This document shows positions 25,237 through 34,765 of a stretch of 64,000 nt of DNA, in pieces. The position numbers and the translations under genes are program-made. A model generated the notes under the pieces. It was not told where the DNA came from. It searched no databases and saw nothing but the letters and a program-made list of their open reading frames with translations. Source of the DNA: Iodidimonas muriae. GTDB lineage: Bacteria > Pseudomonadota > Alphaproteobacteria > Sphingomonadales > Rhodothalassiaceae. The stretch lies in contig NZ_BMOV01000006.1 in the NCBI RefSeq assembly GCF_014647255.1, positions 124,001 to 188,000 of the forward strand, given 5' to 3'. Position 1 is the stretch's first letter, and each line of letters opens with the position of its first letter.

Positions 25237-26124
25237 ATGACAGTTCTGAGTATGACCGGGTTTTCCCGTCTCGAAGAAGAAATCGGCAAGTTTCGCTGCG
25301 CTGTAGAGCTGAAAAGCGTCAATGGGCGCGGCCTTGATATCCGCGTGCGGCTGCCGTCTTTTTTGGATGGCTTCGATCTTGTCTTGAAAAAGCAAATTTC
25401 GGCGGTGATCGATCGGGGATCGGTCGGGTTGTCCCTTATGATCACGCCCATTGCCGTCAATTCCCAATTGGCCATCAATGAAGAAAAGCTGAACCAGCTT
25501 GTTGCCTTGGGCCGCCAATTTGTTGGGGATATTGGTGTTTCGGCCCCTCGGCTGGATGGTCTGTTGGCGCTGCCCGGTGTGATGGAAAGCCAAAGCCTTC
25601 GTCTTGAAGAGCAAGACCGCACAGAATTGGAAGCGGGGCTTGGGCTGTTGGTGCAAAAAGCCCTCGCGGCCTTGAATACGGCCCGCAAAGCCGAAGGCGC
25701 GGCGCTGGCGACTTTATTGCATGCCCAGATCGATCAAATCGAAGCGCTGGTCAAGGCGGCGCAAGACCATGACAGCACCCGCCTTTCCGCCATCAAAGAC
25801 CGCTTGTCCCAGCAGATCGACGCGTTATTGGGCGATAAAACCCATCTTTCGCCTGAGCGTTTGGAGCAAGAAATTGCCCTGTTGGCGGTGAAGCAGGATG
25901 TGCGCGAAGAAATTGACCGTTTGCACGCCCATGTGGCCCAGGCCCGCAGCCTCTTGGCTGGTGGCAGCCCTGTGGGGCGGAAGCTGGATTTTCTGGCGCA
26001 GGAATTTAACCGGGAAGCCAATACCCTGTGTTCAAAATCCGCAAAAACAGATTTGACCCGGTTGGGGCTGGATATGAAGGCCGTGATCGATCAGTTCCGT
26101 GAACAATGTCAAAATGTGGAATAA
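25237..26124 (+). CDS. yicC: YicC/YloC family endoribonuclease
   Basis: A 295-residue protein recognised from its N-terminal SMTGFSR, ELKSVNGRGLDI and the C-terminal DUF1732 segment (DVREEIDRLHAHV, GRKLDFLAQEFNREANT). E. coli YicC and Bacillus YloC are reported to influence or carry out RNA cleavage. It is almost always next to gmk, as here with a gap of only 3 bp, so the two are co-translated. Function in this organism is inferred from family. Confidence 0.93.
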   Translation: MTVLSMTGFSRLEEEIGKFRCAVELKSVNGRGLDIRVRLPSFLDGFDLVLKKQISAVIDRGSVGLSLMITPIAVNSQLAINEEKLNQLVALGRQFVGDIGVSAPRLDGLLALPGVMESQSLRLEEQDRTELEAGLGLLVQKALAALNTARKAEGAALATLLHAQIDQIEALVKAAQDHDSTRLSAIKDRLSQQIDALLGDKTHLSPERLEQEIALLAVKQDVREEIDRLHAHVAQARSLLAGGSPVGRKLDFLAQEFNREANTLCSKSAKTDLTRLGLDMKAVIDQFREQCQNVE

Positions 26125-26127
26125 ACC

Positions 26128-26754
26128 GTGAAAAGACAAGGCCTTCTGCTCATTATCTCATCTCCTTCAGGTGCTGGAAAGTCCACACTTTGCAGCTATT
26201 TGCGCCGTGAAGAAGGGGATAAGATCTGGACATCTGTATCCACAACAACGCGGGCCCGGCGTAAGAATGAAGTGGAAGGGCAGGATTATAATTTTGTTTC
26301 CACAGAGAAATTCCAGCGCATGGTGAAGGGCGGAGACTTTCTGGAACACGCCGAAGTGTTCGGGAATTTTTATGGCACGCCGGGGGAGCCGGTAAAAACC
26401 CGTCTGCAGCAGGGCACCGATGTTCTGTTCGATATTGATTGGCAAGGAGCGCGGCAAATCAAGGCCAATGTGCCGCCTGAACAGGTGGTTTCGATCTTCA
26501 TTTTGCCGCCCACACTTGCGGCGCTGGAAGAACGGCTTTTGCACCGCGCACAAGATACCACCGAGACGGTAAAATACCGGATGTCCCGTGCCCGCGAGGA
26601 AATATCGCATTGGTCGGATTATGATTATGTGTTGGTTAATGATGATCTTGATGCGTGTTTCCAACGCTTGCGTGCGATCATCGAAGCCGAGCGGGTAAAG
26701 GCGGAAAAAGAGCATTCCATCAAGGAATTGGCGGAAAATTTATTGGCGGAATAA
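26128..26754 (+). CDS. gmk: Guanylate kinase
   Basis: Gmk, 208 residues, phosphorylates GMP to GDP. The P-loop is SSPSGAGKST (11-20), followed by the GMP-binding segment (STTTRARRKNEVEGQDYNF) and the lid region (RLLHRAQDT). The start is GTG at 26128, three bases after the yicC stop. It converges with rsmA, 12 bp away. Confidence 0.97.
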   Translation: MKRQGLLLIISSPSGAGKSTLCSYLRREEGDKIWTSVSTTTRARRKNEVEGQDYNFVSTEKFQRMVKGGDFLEHAEVFGNFYGTPGEPVKTRLQQGTDVLFDIDWQGARQIKANVPPEQVVSIFILPPTLAALEERLLHRAQDTTETVKYRMSRAREEISHWSDYDYVLVNDDLDACFQRLRAIIEAERVKAEKEHSIKELAENLLAE

Positions 26755-26766
26755 GGCAAGAGGGCT

Positions 26767-27618
26767 TCAGGCTTTGTCGTTCATGGCCTGCCATGCCAGC
26801 GCCAATTTGCAAAATCCGACAATATCCACAGTTTCAGCCCTTTGGGTGGGGGTGATGCCGGCCCGCTCCAGCAGTTCTTCCGTTTTGGGCGTCAGGGTTT
26901 TCAGGCTGGCGCGCAACATTTTCCGGCGTTGCCCGAAAGCTGCTTCTGTCACACGCTCCATGGATTTTGGGTCGATCCCTTCCATGCGGGGGGCGCGCGG
27001 CGTTACGTGAATGATGGCGCTGGCCACTTTGGGCGGCGGGGTAAAGGCCGAGGCAGGGACATTGAACAAAATGCGCGGGTCGGCGCGCCATTGTGAAAGC
27101 ACCGATAACCGCCCATAGGTCTTGCTGTCTGGCTGGGCCACAATGCGTTCGGCCACTTCCCGTTGGAACATCAGGGTCAGGCTTTGCCACCATGGCTGCC
27201 AATCGGCGGTCATCCAGCGGACAAAGAGCGCGGTTCCAACATTATAGGGAAGGTTGGAGACAATTTTCACCGGACGCCCGGCGAAAAGGGCTTTTTCATC
27301 CAAAGCCATGGCATCATCGGCGATCACTTCAAGGCGGTTTGGCCATGCGGCTTTGATTTCTTCCAAAGCGGGCAGGGTCCGGCTATCGCGCTCCACCGCC
27401 ACCAAACGGGTCGCCCCTTCCATCAGCAGGGCGCGGGTCAAGCCACCCGGACCAGGGCCAACTTCATAGACCACACACTCATCGAACGGTGCCGCCGCTC
27501 TGGCAATGCGCCGTGTAAGATTGAGATCCAGAATAAAATTCTGCCCCAAGGCTTTGGAAGCCCGCAATCCGTGTCGGGCAATCACATCGCGCAAAGGGGG
27601 AAGGGGATCATGGGTCAT
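26767..27618 (-). CDS. rsmA: 16S rRNA dimethyladenosine transferase
   Basis: RsmA (KsgA), 283 residues, dimethylates two adjacent adenines near the 3' end of 16S r[11 protein letters not shown], the SAM-binding [14 protein letters not shown] and the catalytic NLPYNVG are visible. Its ATG overlaps the pdxA stop by 4 bp (ATGA), so it is translationally coupled. Last gene of the lptD-surA-pdxA-rsmA operon. Confidence 0.97.
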   Translation of the reverse strand: MTHDPLPPLRDVIARHGLRASKALGQNFILDLNLTRRIARAAAPFDECVVYEVGPGPGGLTRALLMEGATRLVAVERDSRTLPALEEIKAAWPNRLEVIADDAMALDEKALFAGRPVKIVSNLPYNVGTALFVRWMTADWQPWWQSLTLMFQREVAERIVAQPDSKTYGRLSVLSQWRADPRILFNVPASAFTPPPKVASAIIHVTPRAPRMEGIDPKSMERVTEAAFGQRRKMLRASLKTLTPKTEELLERAGITPTQRAETVDIVGFCKLALAWQAMNDKA

Positions 27619-28604
27619 CGGGTCATCTCGGCGGCCATATGGATGGCGGCAATCAGGCTATCTGGGCGGGCCTTGTTTTGGCCTGCAATGTTTAAAGCGG
27701 TGCCATGGTCGGGCGATGTGCGCACAAAAGGCAGCCCGAGAGTGATATTGACACCACGATGAAAATCTATTGTTTTCAATGGAATAAGGGCTTGATCATG
27801 ATACATGCACAGCACCGCATCATAGTGTGTGCGGGCTTCTTCGTGAAACAATGTATCGGCGGGATATGGCCCGCTTATCTCGATGCCTTCATCCTTCAAA
27901 GTGGCAAGGGCGGGGGCGATGATGCTTTGCTCTTCCTGCCCAATGCCGCCAGCTTCCCCCGCATGGGGATTCAGGCCTGCAACAGCCAAGCGCGGGCGGT
28001 CGATGCCGAAACGGTCCCGCAATTCTTGATGGGCGATCAAGGACACATGGCGGATGGCTTGCTCGGTAATAAGGGCGGGAACCGCCTTTAAAGGTACATG
28101 AATGGTCAAGGGGATCACCCGCAAGCCCGGAACTGCCAGCATCATCACGGAATATGAGGGCGGTTTTCCAGCCAAACGTGCCAGAAACTCCGTATGGCCG
28201 GGATCTTGAAACCCTGCCGCATAAAGGGCGCTTTTCTGGATCGGGTTGGTAACAATGCCGCGCACCAATCCTTGCTGTGCCAAGGCCACCGCTTGTGTGA
28301 TGGCCTCAATCACAAAGGGAGCTGTAGTCGCAAGCGCCTTACCGGGGGTGATGTGTTCGGGAAATCCCGGCAGTTCCAGAACCGGCAGACCATGCTGGAA
28401 TTGCGCGGTCGCTTCATGCGGCGCGTTGATGGGAAGCAGCGGGCAGGCAATGGACTGCGCCCTGAATGCTTGCACCGATCCCAGTAAAAAGAACGGTGGC
28501 AAGCCGGCGTCCTGCCGTGCAAGCCATGCCTTTGCCGTGATTTCCGGTGCGATACCCGCAGGCTCGCCCATGGTGATGCAGAGCGGAGCCGGAGGCTGTT
28601 CCAT
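27615..28604 (-). CDS. pdxA: 4-hydroxythreonine-4-phosphate dehydrogenase
   Basis: PdxA, 329 residues, oxidises 4-phosphohydroxy-L-threonine in vitamin B6 synthesis. The signature [12 protein letters not shown] at the N-terminus, the metal-binding His in LTIHVPL, the [10 protein letters not shown] segment and [12 protein letters not shown] are all present. It follows surA by 5 bp and overlaps rsmA by 4 bp. Confidence 0.96.
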   Translation of the reverse strand: MEQPPAPLCITMGEPAGIAPEITAKAWLARQDAGLPPFFLLGSVQAFRAQSIACPLLPINAPHEATAQFQHGLPVLELPGFPEHITPGKALATTAPFVIEAITQAVALAQQGLVRGIVTNPIQKSALYAAGFQDPGHTEFLARLAGKPPSYSVMMLAVPGLRVIPLTIHVPLKAVPALITEQAIRHVSLIAHQELRDRFGIDRPRLAVAGLNPHAGEAGGIGQEEQSIIAPALATLKDEGIEISGPYPADTLFHEEARTHYDAVLCMYHDQALIPLKTIDFHRGVNITLGLPFVRTSPDHGTALNIAGQNKARPDSLIAAIHMAAEMTR

Positions 28605-28609
28605 AAGGC

Positions 28610-29935
28610 TTACCGATAATCGACGATGGCATCACGGCGCAGATCGCGCAGATACCGCCGCGCCATCATGGCCAGTTTTTGTCGTTCCAGCTGATCGATG
28701 ATCTGGTCAAATTCCGGCATGGCCACTTCCGGAACCGTGCGGTCACAAACAAAAAACACCCGATAGCCATCTTCCATTCGGGCCGGTTGGCTGGGGGTTT
28801 GCATTTCCAGCTCTTCCAAAATGGTGCGCAGGCTGCCCGGCAGATCACGCAGACGCAATTTTCCCAGCGGCCCTGCATCGGGAACACCCAGCTTGCTGGC
28901 ATAAGTGGGGATGTCGTCGCAGGATGTCATTTCAGGACGCATGCTATCCAATGTGTCGAAAAATGCCAGTTGCTGATCTTCCGTGGTTTCCGCTGTGACC
29001 GGCATGAAAATCTGCCGCACATCCAGTTCCATATCCAAAGGATCGGCCTCCAAGACGCGGCGGCGATCCTTCAAAAGCAGAATATAATATCCCCCCGCAA
29101 GGCGAATTGGTTCGCTTACCCCCTCGACAGAGAGATTGGCCACGGCTTCGGCAAGAACCGGGCTAAGCTGGTCCGGTGTGACCCAGCCCATATCGCCCCC
29201 GGCAGCCGCCGTAGAGGATTGCGAGAATTGTTGGGCAAAACCGGCGAAGTTCGCGCCTTCGCGGATCTGTTCCACGATGCGCTCGGCCGATTGGCGAACA
29301 TCCGCTTCACGGGACGGATTATCAACGATCAGATAAATTTCCGATAGATTATATTCCGGTTGCCCCGCGCTGGATTCGATGCGGGCAAGTTCTTGCTCCA
29401 CTTCTTCCTGCGCCACATTGGCAAAGCGTCCCAGCCGGCCATTGACCAATTCGCCCCAAGCAATTTCCGGCTTCATCTGATCCAGATAGGCTTGTTTGGT
29501 AATGCCGAGCCTTGCCAGATAATCTTCAAATTGCTGTGTCGTCTGGTTGAAGCTGGCGGCTTGCCGGGCAAAGGCGGATTCCGCTTCCTCATCGGAAATA
29601 ATCAGCTCAAATCCGGCAGCTTCTTGAAGCTTGAGCTTATCATCCACCATATTGCGCACCACCTGTTCTTGCAGGCGGGCCAGCTGCTCTTCATCTTCGA
29701 TGCCACCGATAGAGGCGATGGTCAGGCGCAATCTTTGCACCACATCATAGGCCGAGATCGGTTCGTCATTCACCAGAACGACGATCCTTTGCGGAACCAC
29801 AAGATTGGATTCTTGCGTACTGATTTGCTGTGCTTGAAGGCTGGGAGAAACAAATCCGAGGCATAGTGCGGACAAACATCCCAGGAAATATTTGGGCAGC
29901 CGAAAGCGAGTCCGCCCCATAGTGGCAGACCGCAT
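28610..29935 (-). CDS. surA: Periplasmic chaperone SurA
   Basis: SurA-type peptidyl-prolyl isomerase/chaperone for outer-membrane proteins, 441 residues from the chosen start. Signal peptide MGRTRFRLPKYFLGCLSALC ends near LQAQQ. The N-terminal chaperone module (IVVLVNDEPISAYDVVQRLRL) and a PpiC-like domain (SEIYLIVDNPS to GDMGWVTPDQLSP) are clear; a second PpiC-like part is degenerate. I start at ATG 29935, which has a GAAGG site; in-frame starts up to 30052 would leave the signal peptide unusually long but cannot be excluded. Lies between lptD and pdxA, the usual alphaproteobacterial order. Confidence 0.9.
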   Translation of the reverse strand: MRSATMGRTRFRLPKYFLGCLSALCLGFVSPSLQAQQISTQESNLVVPQRIVVLVNDEPISAYDVVQRLRLTIASIGGIEDEEQLARLQEQVVRNMVDDKLKLQEAAGFELIISDEEAESAFARQAASFNQTTQQFEDYLARLGITKQAYLDQMKPEIAWGELVNGRLGRFANVAQEEVEQELARIESSAGQPEYNLSEIYLIVDNPSREADVRQSAERIVEQIREGANFAGFAQQFSQSSTAAAGGDMGWVTPDQLSPVLAEAVANLSVEGVSEPIRLAGGYYILLLKDRRRVLEADPLDMELDVRQIFMPVTAETTEDQQLAFFDTLDSMRPEMTSCDDIPTYASKLGVPDAGPLGKLRLRDLPGSLRTILEELEMQTPSQPARMEDGYRVFFVCDRTVPEVAMPEFDQIIDQLERQKLAMMARRYLRDLRRDAIVDYR

Positions 29936-30086
29936 GGCAAATGCCTTCAAAGAACCAGCGAAATCAAAATTATGAATGGTCATCGCACGCAAGCATCTAC
30001 TCTTGAACATGTCTCTCGCTTCTTGCTCTGGGAGCAATGACTGGGTCAGCAATAAGGCAGCAATGGGGCAAACCTGTCGGCCTGCA

Positions 30087-32297
30087 TTATCCCAAGCTAC
30101 GCAATCTTATCCGGAGCCCAACAGATGTGCCGCGCTGGATATCACGGTCTTCCGTGAATCGTTTGCGCACATTGATGCCGAGTTCCATACATTCGTTTTC
30201 GTAAAGCACTCCGGTTTCATATTCAATGGGCTGGGAGTCTTTTCCCAATCCGTGAATGAGTCCGCCAAAGATACGCCAATTCTCCGTTGCTTGAAAAGTG
30301 GCGTCGAAACGGATTTCTTCACGATTGGACCGTTCTGTGATTTCCAGATCGCGATCAATCCGAAGATACCCCAAATTGACGCGAAAAACATCCGTTCCGA
30401 TGGTTGAGACGATTTCATGTCTGCGCGGATCGAACGAAGATTTGTCCAACTGGAATTGATAGCTGAGATTTAACCAGTTCTGAATACTGAGATCGACCGC
30501 ACCGACATAGTCCGAGCGCTTGGTTCCCAGTCCTGTGCCTTCGGGCATGACTTCGGTCAGATCGGTGCTGCGATAGGACTGGCCTGCCACGGCCGCCAGA
30601 GTGATATCCGACATATCAAGGCTGTATTTCAAGCCATAGCTGGCGCGGCTGCCCCCTTCCCAGATATCGAATCCCGGTGCGCGGTTCAGCGAAAACAGAT
30701 TATGCGCCGTCAATTCGATGGTGCGGCTGTCTTCATTGGGAATCGCTGTGGACCGGCCACTTTCAGGAATGGCGGCCAGTTGAATGATCGGCTCGATGGT
30801 TTGGCTGATGCCCCCTTGGTGGCTGGCAAAGGGCCAGGACATGGTGGCAGAGACGCGCCCCAAAGCGCGGGTTTTGGTCCCCGATTCTCCGGCGAACAGT
30901 GCAACATCGGTCCGTGAAGCCTGAGAGGTGTCATAAAGATCGGTTCGGGCAAAGGCATCAAATGTGATTTTCTGCCCCAAGGGCGTGATGACGGGGGCTT
31001 GCCATTGCACGGATGTGGAGGCCCGTGCTGTATCGGCCCCATCGAAGCGGACCAATTGGATCGAATTGAATTGCGCTTCAACCGTTCCGCCCAAAAAGCC
31101 GGGGGGGGACACATAGTGCATATCGATCCATGGCAAGGCCTGTGCCGTTAGGCCGCCTTCATCTTCTAGCCGCAGGCCACGAAAGCCAATCAGTTCTCCG
31201 CTTATATAGCTGCGACCGTAAAAACCTTCCAACTGATAGTTGCTGGTCAGCGTATCGGCATCGGAGAAATCATAAAGCCGCAGAAATGTATCATCGCTAA
31301 CGATCTGGGCATTATAGGTGGATTGCCAGTGATCAGTGTGAACGAAGCGGCCTTTTGAAAAGAAATGCCCACGGAAACCATTATCATCTATGCCTGTTAC
31401 GGCTTCTGATGGTTGGTCCCCATGGCTGATAGAGCCATCCATATCGAAATACCCACTTCCGAAATGTTGGCGGTATTTCACTCCGAGCACCGGCGACTCT
31501 TTGGTGGTCAAAATCGGTGTAATGGTAAGATCACGGCTGGGGCTTAAAGCGATATGATAGGGAAGTTCGACCACCACGCCTAATTCCTGGCGGCTTTTAA
31601 TCTCCGGCACCAGCAACCCGCTGTCGCGCTCTACCGTAGGATCGGGATGCGACAAATAGGGGAGCCAGAATACGGGCACCCCAAGAATTTCAAAAAAGGC
31701 GCTTTCATAATAAAGGCGGCGTTCTTTTTTGTTATGAACAACCTTGAGCGCCTTGATCTGCCACAATGGCTGTTTGTCTGGATCGGTGTCGCATACCGGG
31801 CAGGGGGAAAACACCGCATCGCGCAATTCGCTATTGCCATCTTCAAAGCGTTCGCCGCGATTGGCCGCAACGCGCGATCCATCGGTCAGAATAAGGCGGG
31901 CATTTTCAATCACTCCCGCCCGTAAAGCCCCGCTCAAGCGCACCGAACTGGCCTTCAGGATCATGCCGTCGGGATTGGTGATCCGCACACCCCCTTCGGC
32001 CTGGGCAATGCCCGTTTTATCATTATAACGCAGCAGACCCGCTTCCAGCCGATAACCATCATGGATCACCACCACATTACCGCGTGCGATGATTTCACTG
32101 GTTTCGGGATCGATGGAGCTTTGATCGGCTGAAAATACCACGTCGCGCTCATTTAAAATGGGGGCGGCGGCGGTTTGCTTTTGCTCTGGCCGGTCGGCAA
32201 GCGGTGTTTCAACCAAGCCTTGCGTGTCGGGCACGGTTTGAGAAAGGGCCTGCGGGGCGGCAGAGCACAAAAGCGCGGCATAAAGGGTGGTACGCAT
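30087..32297 (-). CDS. lptD: LPS-assembly protein LptD
   Basis: LptD, about 736 residues, is the outer-membrane barrel that inserts lipopolysaccharide. The signal peptide MRTTLYAALLCSAAPQALSQ marks ATG 32297 as start; a longer frame reaches 32426 but has no signal at its front. The OstA-like jellyroll (AEGGVRITNPDG) is followed by the alphaproteobacterial Cys pair CPVC, WQIKALKVVHNKKERRLYYE and the barrel domain. The C-terminus ends in short basic strands (VGLRIRLRSLG). It begins the operon with surA, pdxA and rsmA. lptF and lptG, its usual neighbours in this class, are absent here. Confidence 0.94.
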   Translation of the reverse strand: MRTTLYAALLCSAAPQALSQTVPDTQGLVETPLADRPEQKQTAAAPILNERDVVFSADQSSIDPETSEIIARGNVVVIHDGYRLEAGLLRYNDKTGIAQAEGGVRITNPDGMILKASSVRLSGALRAGVIENARLILTDGSRVAANRGERFEDGNSELRDAVFSPCPVCDTDPDKQPLWQIKALKVVHNKKERRLYYESAFFEILGVPVFWLPYLSHPDPTVERDSGLLVPEIKSRQELGVVVELPYHIALSPSRDLTITPILTTKESPVLGVKYRQHFGSGYFDMDGSISHGDQPSEAVTGIDDNGFRGHFFSKGRFVHTDHWQSTYNAQIVSDDTFLRLYDFSDADTLTSNYQLEGFYGRSYISGELIGFRGLRLEDEGGLTAQALPWIDMHYVSPPGFLGGTVEAQFNSIQLVRFDGADTARASTSVQWQAPVITPLGQKITFDAFARTDLYDTSQASRTDVALFAGESGTKTRALGRVSATMSWPFASHQGGISQTIEPIIQLAAIPESGRSTAIPNEDSRTIELTAHNLFSLNRAPGFDIWEGGSRASYGLKYSLDMSDITLAAVAGQSYRSTDLTEVMPEGTGLGTKRSDYVGAVDLSIQNWLNLSYQFQLDKSSFDPRRHEIVSTIGTDVFRVNLGYLRIDRDLEITERSNREEIRFDATFQATENWRIFGGLIHGLGKDSQPIEYETGVLYENECMELGINVRKRFTEDRDIQRGTSVGLRIRLRSLG

Positions 32298-32412
32298 AAA
32301 AGGCACGGGGCGGGGCAACTTTCGATCTTCAGGCGAACAGAATAGCCAAGTCCGTCTTGATACAGCCTGTTTCTTTTTGCCGCAATGAACGAGATGATAT
32401 CCACTGCGGCTT

Positions 32413-32477
32413 TTCACCGGCTCCAATGGAGCCTATGTATACATCAATATCACCGGCGGACATTTCTGCCAGCCGGT
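32413..32477. promoter_or_regulatory. Dyad-rich promoter region lptD / pepA
   Basis: Between the two divergent genes lie a GGCTCC / GGAGCC dyad (32419-32433, 3-base gap), a perfect 10-bp palindrome ATGTATACAT (32435-32444) and a longer hairpin with arms ACCGGC / GCCGGT (32452-32457, 32472-32477). TTCACC at 32413-32418 and TATGTA or TATACA around 32434-32443 could be promoter boxes for pepA, placing the first dyad in the spacer. Function inferred only. Confidence 0.4.
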
Positions 32478-32504
32478 CTTGGTGACGTCTCAGGAGTATA
32501 ATGC

Positions 32505-33986
32505 ATGAAAATCAGCTTTTCCGCACCCAAAGTCCCGACATCCGATGCCCTTGTGGTTTTTTCGGAAAAATCCAGCGCGTTCAAAGGCCAAACGGCGCAG
32601 ATAGATGCTGCGATGAGCGGTGCCTTGTCCAAGGCCGCAAAGACCGGACGGTTTGAAGGCGAAACAGGCGATTTGGTCGAGGTTCTGGCCCCGGCAGGGC
32701 TGGAGGTGAGCCGGGTCATTTTGATGGGCGTGGGAGAGGCTGCCAAGCTGACCGCCACGGATTATGAAGGCTTGGGCGGCAAGATCGTGAAACAATTGCA
32801 GGCCAGTGGCGAAGCCCATGTCACCATTGCACTGGATGCCATGGGAGATCTGGCGCAAGAAGACGCCGCAGCGCATCTGGCCGCGGGTATTATGCTGCGT
32901 TCTTATCGTTTTGATAAATACCGCACCAAAGAATCAGAGAAAAAGAAGCCAACGCTTCATGGCGCCACCATTGCCTGTGATGCCCATAAGGCGGCTGCCG
33001 AGCAATTCAAACGCCATGAAGCTGTTATTTCCGGCGTGTTCCTGACCCGTGATCTGGTGTCTGAACCGGCCAATATCATTTATCCCGAAAGCTTCGCCGC
33101 CATCGCCAAGTCCTTGGAGGAATTGGGCGTCGAGGTGGATATTCTCACCGAAGAGGACATGCAAAAGCTGGGTATGAATGCCTTGCTTGGCGTGGGTCAA
33201 GGCAGCGCGCGCGATTCCCGTTTGGTGGTGATGCGCTGGAATGGCGGCGAGGCGTCTCAAAAGCCTTTGGCCTTTGTGGGCAAGGGCGTCACCTTCGATA
33301 CCGGCGGCATTTCTTTGAAGCCGGGCGAGGGCATGGAGCAGATGAAGTGGGATATGGGCGGGGCCGGTATCGTTACGGGCCTTATGAAGGCGCTGGCCGC
33401 ACGAAAAGCCAAAGCCAATATTGTGGGCGTGATCGGCTTGGTTGAAAATATGCCGTCAGGAAAGGCGCAACGGCCCGGTGATGTGGTGACATCCATGTCC
33501 GGTCAAACCATCGAAGTGATCAACACCGATGCGGAAGGCCGCTTGGTTTTGGCCGATGCGCTCTGGTACACGCAAGCCACCTTCAATCCACAACAGATCA
33601 TTGATCTGGCCACTCTGACCGGTGCCATCATCATTTCTCTGGGTCATGAATATGCCGGTTGCTTCACCGATAGCGATGATATCGCTGAGGGCCTATCCAA
33701 AGCCGGGGCAAAAACCGGTGACAAAGTGTGGCGCCTGCCGATCAACGATGCCTATGACAAGCTGATCAATTGCGATGTGGCCGATATGAAGAATGTGGGC
33801 GGCCGGGCTGCTGGCTCTATCACAGCGGCGCAGTTCTTGAAGCGCTTCACCAATAATGTGCCTTGGGCCCATATTGATGTGGCGGGCATGGTTTGGTCGG
33901 AAAAAGATGCAGATCTTTATGAAAAAGGGGCCACTGGCTATGGTGTTCGGCTGCTGGATACCTATGTATCATCTGTGATGGAATAA
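32505..33986 (+). CDS. pepA: Leucyl aminopeptidase (M17)
   Basis: A 493-residue cytosolic, two-metal leucyl aminopeptidase that trims N-terminal residues from peptides. The signature NTDAEGRLVLADAL begins at residue 340; KGVTFDTGGISLKP and the MKWDMGGAG segment supply further metal and active-site residues. ATG 32505 has AGGAG 8 bases upstream. It is divergent from lptD. In many alphaproteobacteria holC follows; here a 59-residue unknown gene and a large hairpin follow instead. Confidence 0.96.
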   Translation: MKISFSAPKVPTSDALVVFSEKSSAFKGQTAQIDAAMSGALSKAAKTGRFEGETGDLVEVLAPAGLEVSRVILMGVGEAAKLTATDYEGLGGKIVKQLQASGEAHVTIALDAMGDLAQEDAAAHLAAGIMLRSYRFDKYRTKESEKKKPTLHGATIACDAHKAAAEQFKRHEAVISGVFLTRDLVSEPANIIYPESFAAIAKSLEELGVEVDILTEEDMQKLGMNALLGVGQGSARDSRLVVMRWNGGEASQKPLAFVGKGVTFDTGGISLKPGEGMEQMKWDMGGAGIVTGLMKALAARKAKANIVGVIGLVENMPSGKAQRPGDVVTSMSGQTIEVINTDAEGRLVLADALWYTQATFNPQQIIDLATLTGAIIISLGHEYAGCFTDSDDIAEGLSKAGAKTGDKVWRLPINDAYDKLINCDVADMKNVGGRAAGSITAAQFLKRFTNNVPWAHIDVAGMVWSEKDADLYEKGATGYGVRLLDTYVSSVME

Positions 33987-34006
33987 TAACCGACGGTTTT
34001 TTCGGT

Positions 34007-34044
34007 GGCAGGCGGTTCCAAAAATAATTTTGGAGCCGTCTGTC
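34007..34044. terminator. Long hairpin after pepA
   Basis: A 17-bp imperfect stem (several G-U pairs, no mismatches) with a 4-base loop lies 20 bp after the pepA stop. It is followed by GTTAGATTTTC, a weak T-tract, and preceded by a smaller hairpin with a run of six T. Probably ends pepA transcription; it could also stabilise the mRNA end. Confidence 0.55.
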
Positions 34045-34132
34045 GTTAGATTTTCACAGTTCATCATCAGCATGAAACAGACGGGGAAGGAAATACCCGC
34101 AAAAGACAACGATAAAACAAGGCAGCACGATA

Positions 34133-34312
34133 ATGACAAACTTTACAGATGAATGCGGCATTGCGCGATTAGCCGCTCTAAAACTCGCCGCCGACCGCCC
34201 TCATTCCGCGCAAGATGCAATGAAGCAGCTTAAAGGCTGGCTGGGTGTTTATGTGCGCGATGGTGAAACACTGGCAACCGCCGTAGAACACCATTTCAAA
34301 TCGGCCGGATAA
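34133..34312 (+). CDS. Small hypothetical protein (59 residues)
   Basis: An ATG with an AAGG site about 10 bases upstream opens a 59-codon frame ending in TAA. The peptide (start MTNFTDECGIARLAALKLAA, middle MKQLKGWLGVYVRDG, end VEHHFKSAG) is soluble, mixed in charge and has a plausible helix-turn-helix-like rhythm, but I recognise no family. Ala/Leu/Asp composition and third-position usage look like the neighbours. It sits alone between the pepA hairpin and the converging DUF4170 gene; the 125 bp after it hold short direct repeats (GCTTATGCCCATAA, 34391-34421) and a small stem. Coding is probable, not certain. Confidence 0.45.
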   Translation: MTNFTDECGIARLAALKLAADRPHSAQDAMKQLKGWLGVYVRDGETLATAVEHHFKSAG

Positions 34313-34437
34313 TCCACAAAGCTAAAAGACCGGACGGCGTATCTGCCTGAAAAGGGCGGTTCCTTTTCTGTGCGCAGATGCCGTCCACTTGGCTGCTTAT
34401 GCCCATAATGCTTATGCCCATAAAAGGGCATGGAATC

Positions 34438-34683
34438 TTATTTCAGGGTCGGTTCCAGCAAGCGGTGCAAATGCACGATCACATATTTTTTCATGGCATC
34501 ATCCACATTGGCTTGGCTCACACCGCGCCATGCTTTTTCTGCTTCCCGATAACTGGGGAAAATGCCAACCACTTCCACTTTGTCCAGATTTTCAAAGTCT
34601 AATCCCTGAGGGTCCGTAACGCGGCCACCAAAGACCAGGTGCAAGAGCGGTTTTTCAGAGCCCGTATCGGAGCTGTTGGTCAT
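34438..34683 (-). CDS. DUF4170 domain protein
   Basis: An 81-residue soluble protein with the DUF4170 signature: LVFGGRV, DPQGLDFENLDKVEVVGIFP, YREAEKAWRGVSQ and a C-terminal YVIVHLHRLLEP. Family members are found across alphaproteobacteria and have no established function. The start is ATG 34683, with AGGA upstream; a longer frame lacks family support. It lies downstream of the epimerase gene on the same strand with an 82-bp gap. Confidence 0.85.
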   Translation of the reverse strand: MTNSSDTGSEKPLLHLVFGGRVTDPQGLDFENLDKVEVVGIFPSYREAEKAWRGVSQANVDDAMKKYVIVHLHRLLEPTLK

Positions 34684-34765
34684 CTTTATTTTCCTGTGCG
34701 TGAAAAGGACGGAGCGAATCAATTGTGCCGCTCGGATAGCATGGCTTGGCCTGTGATTGAAGGCG

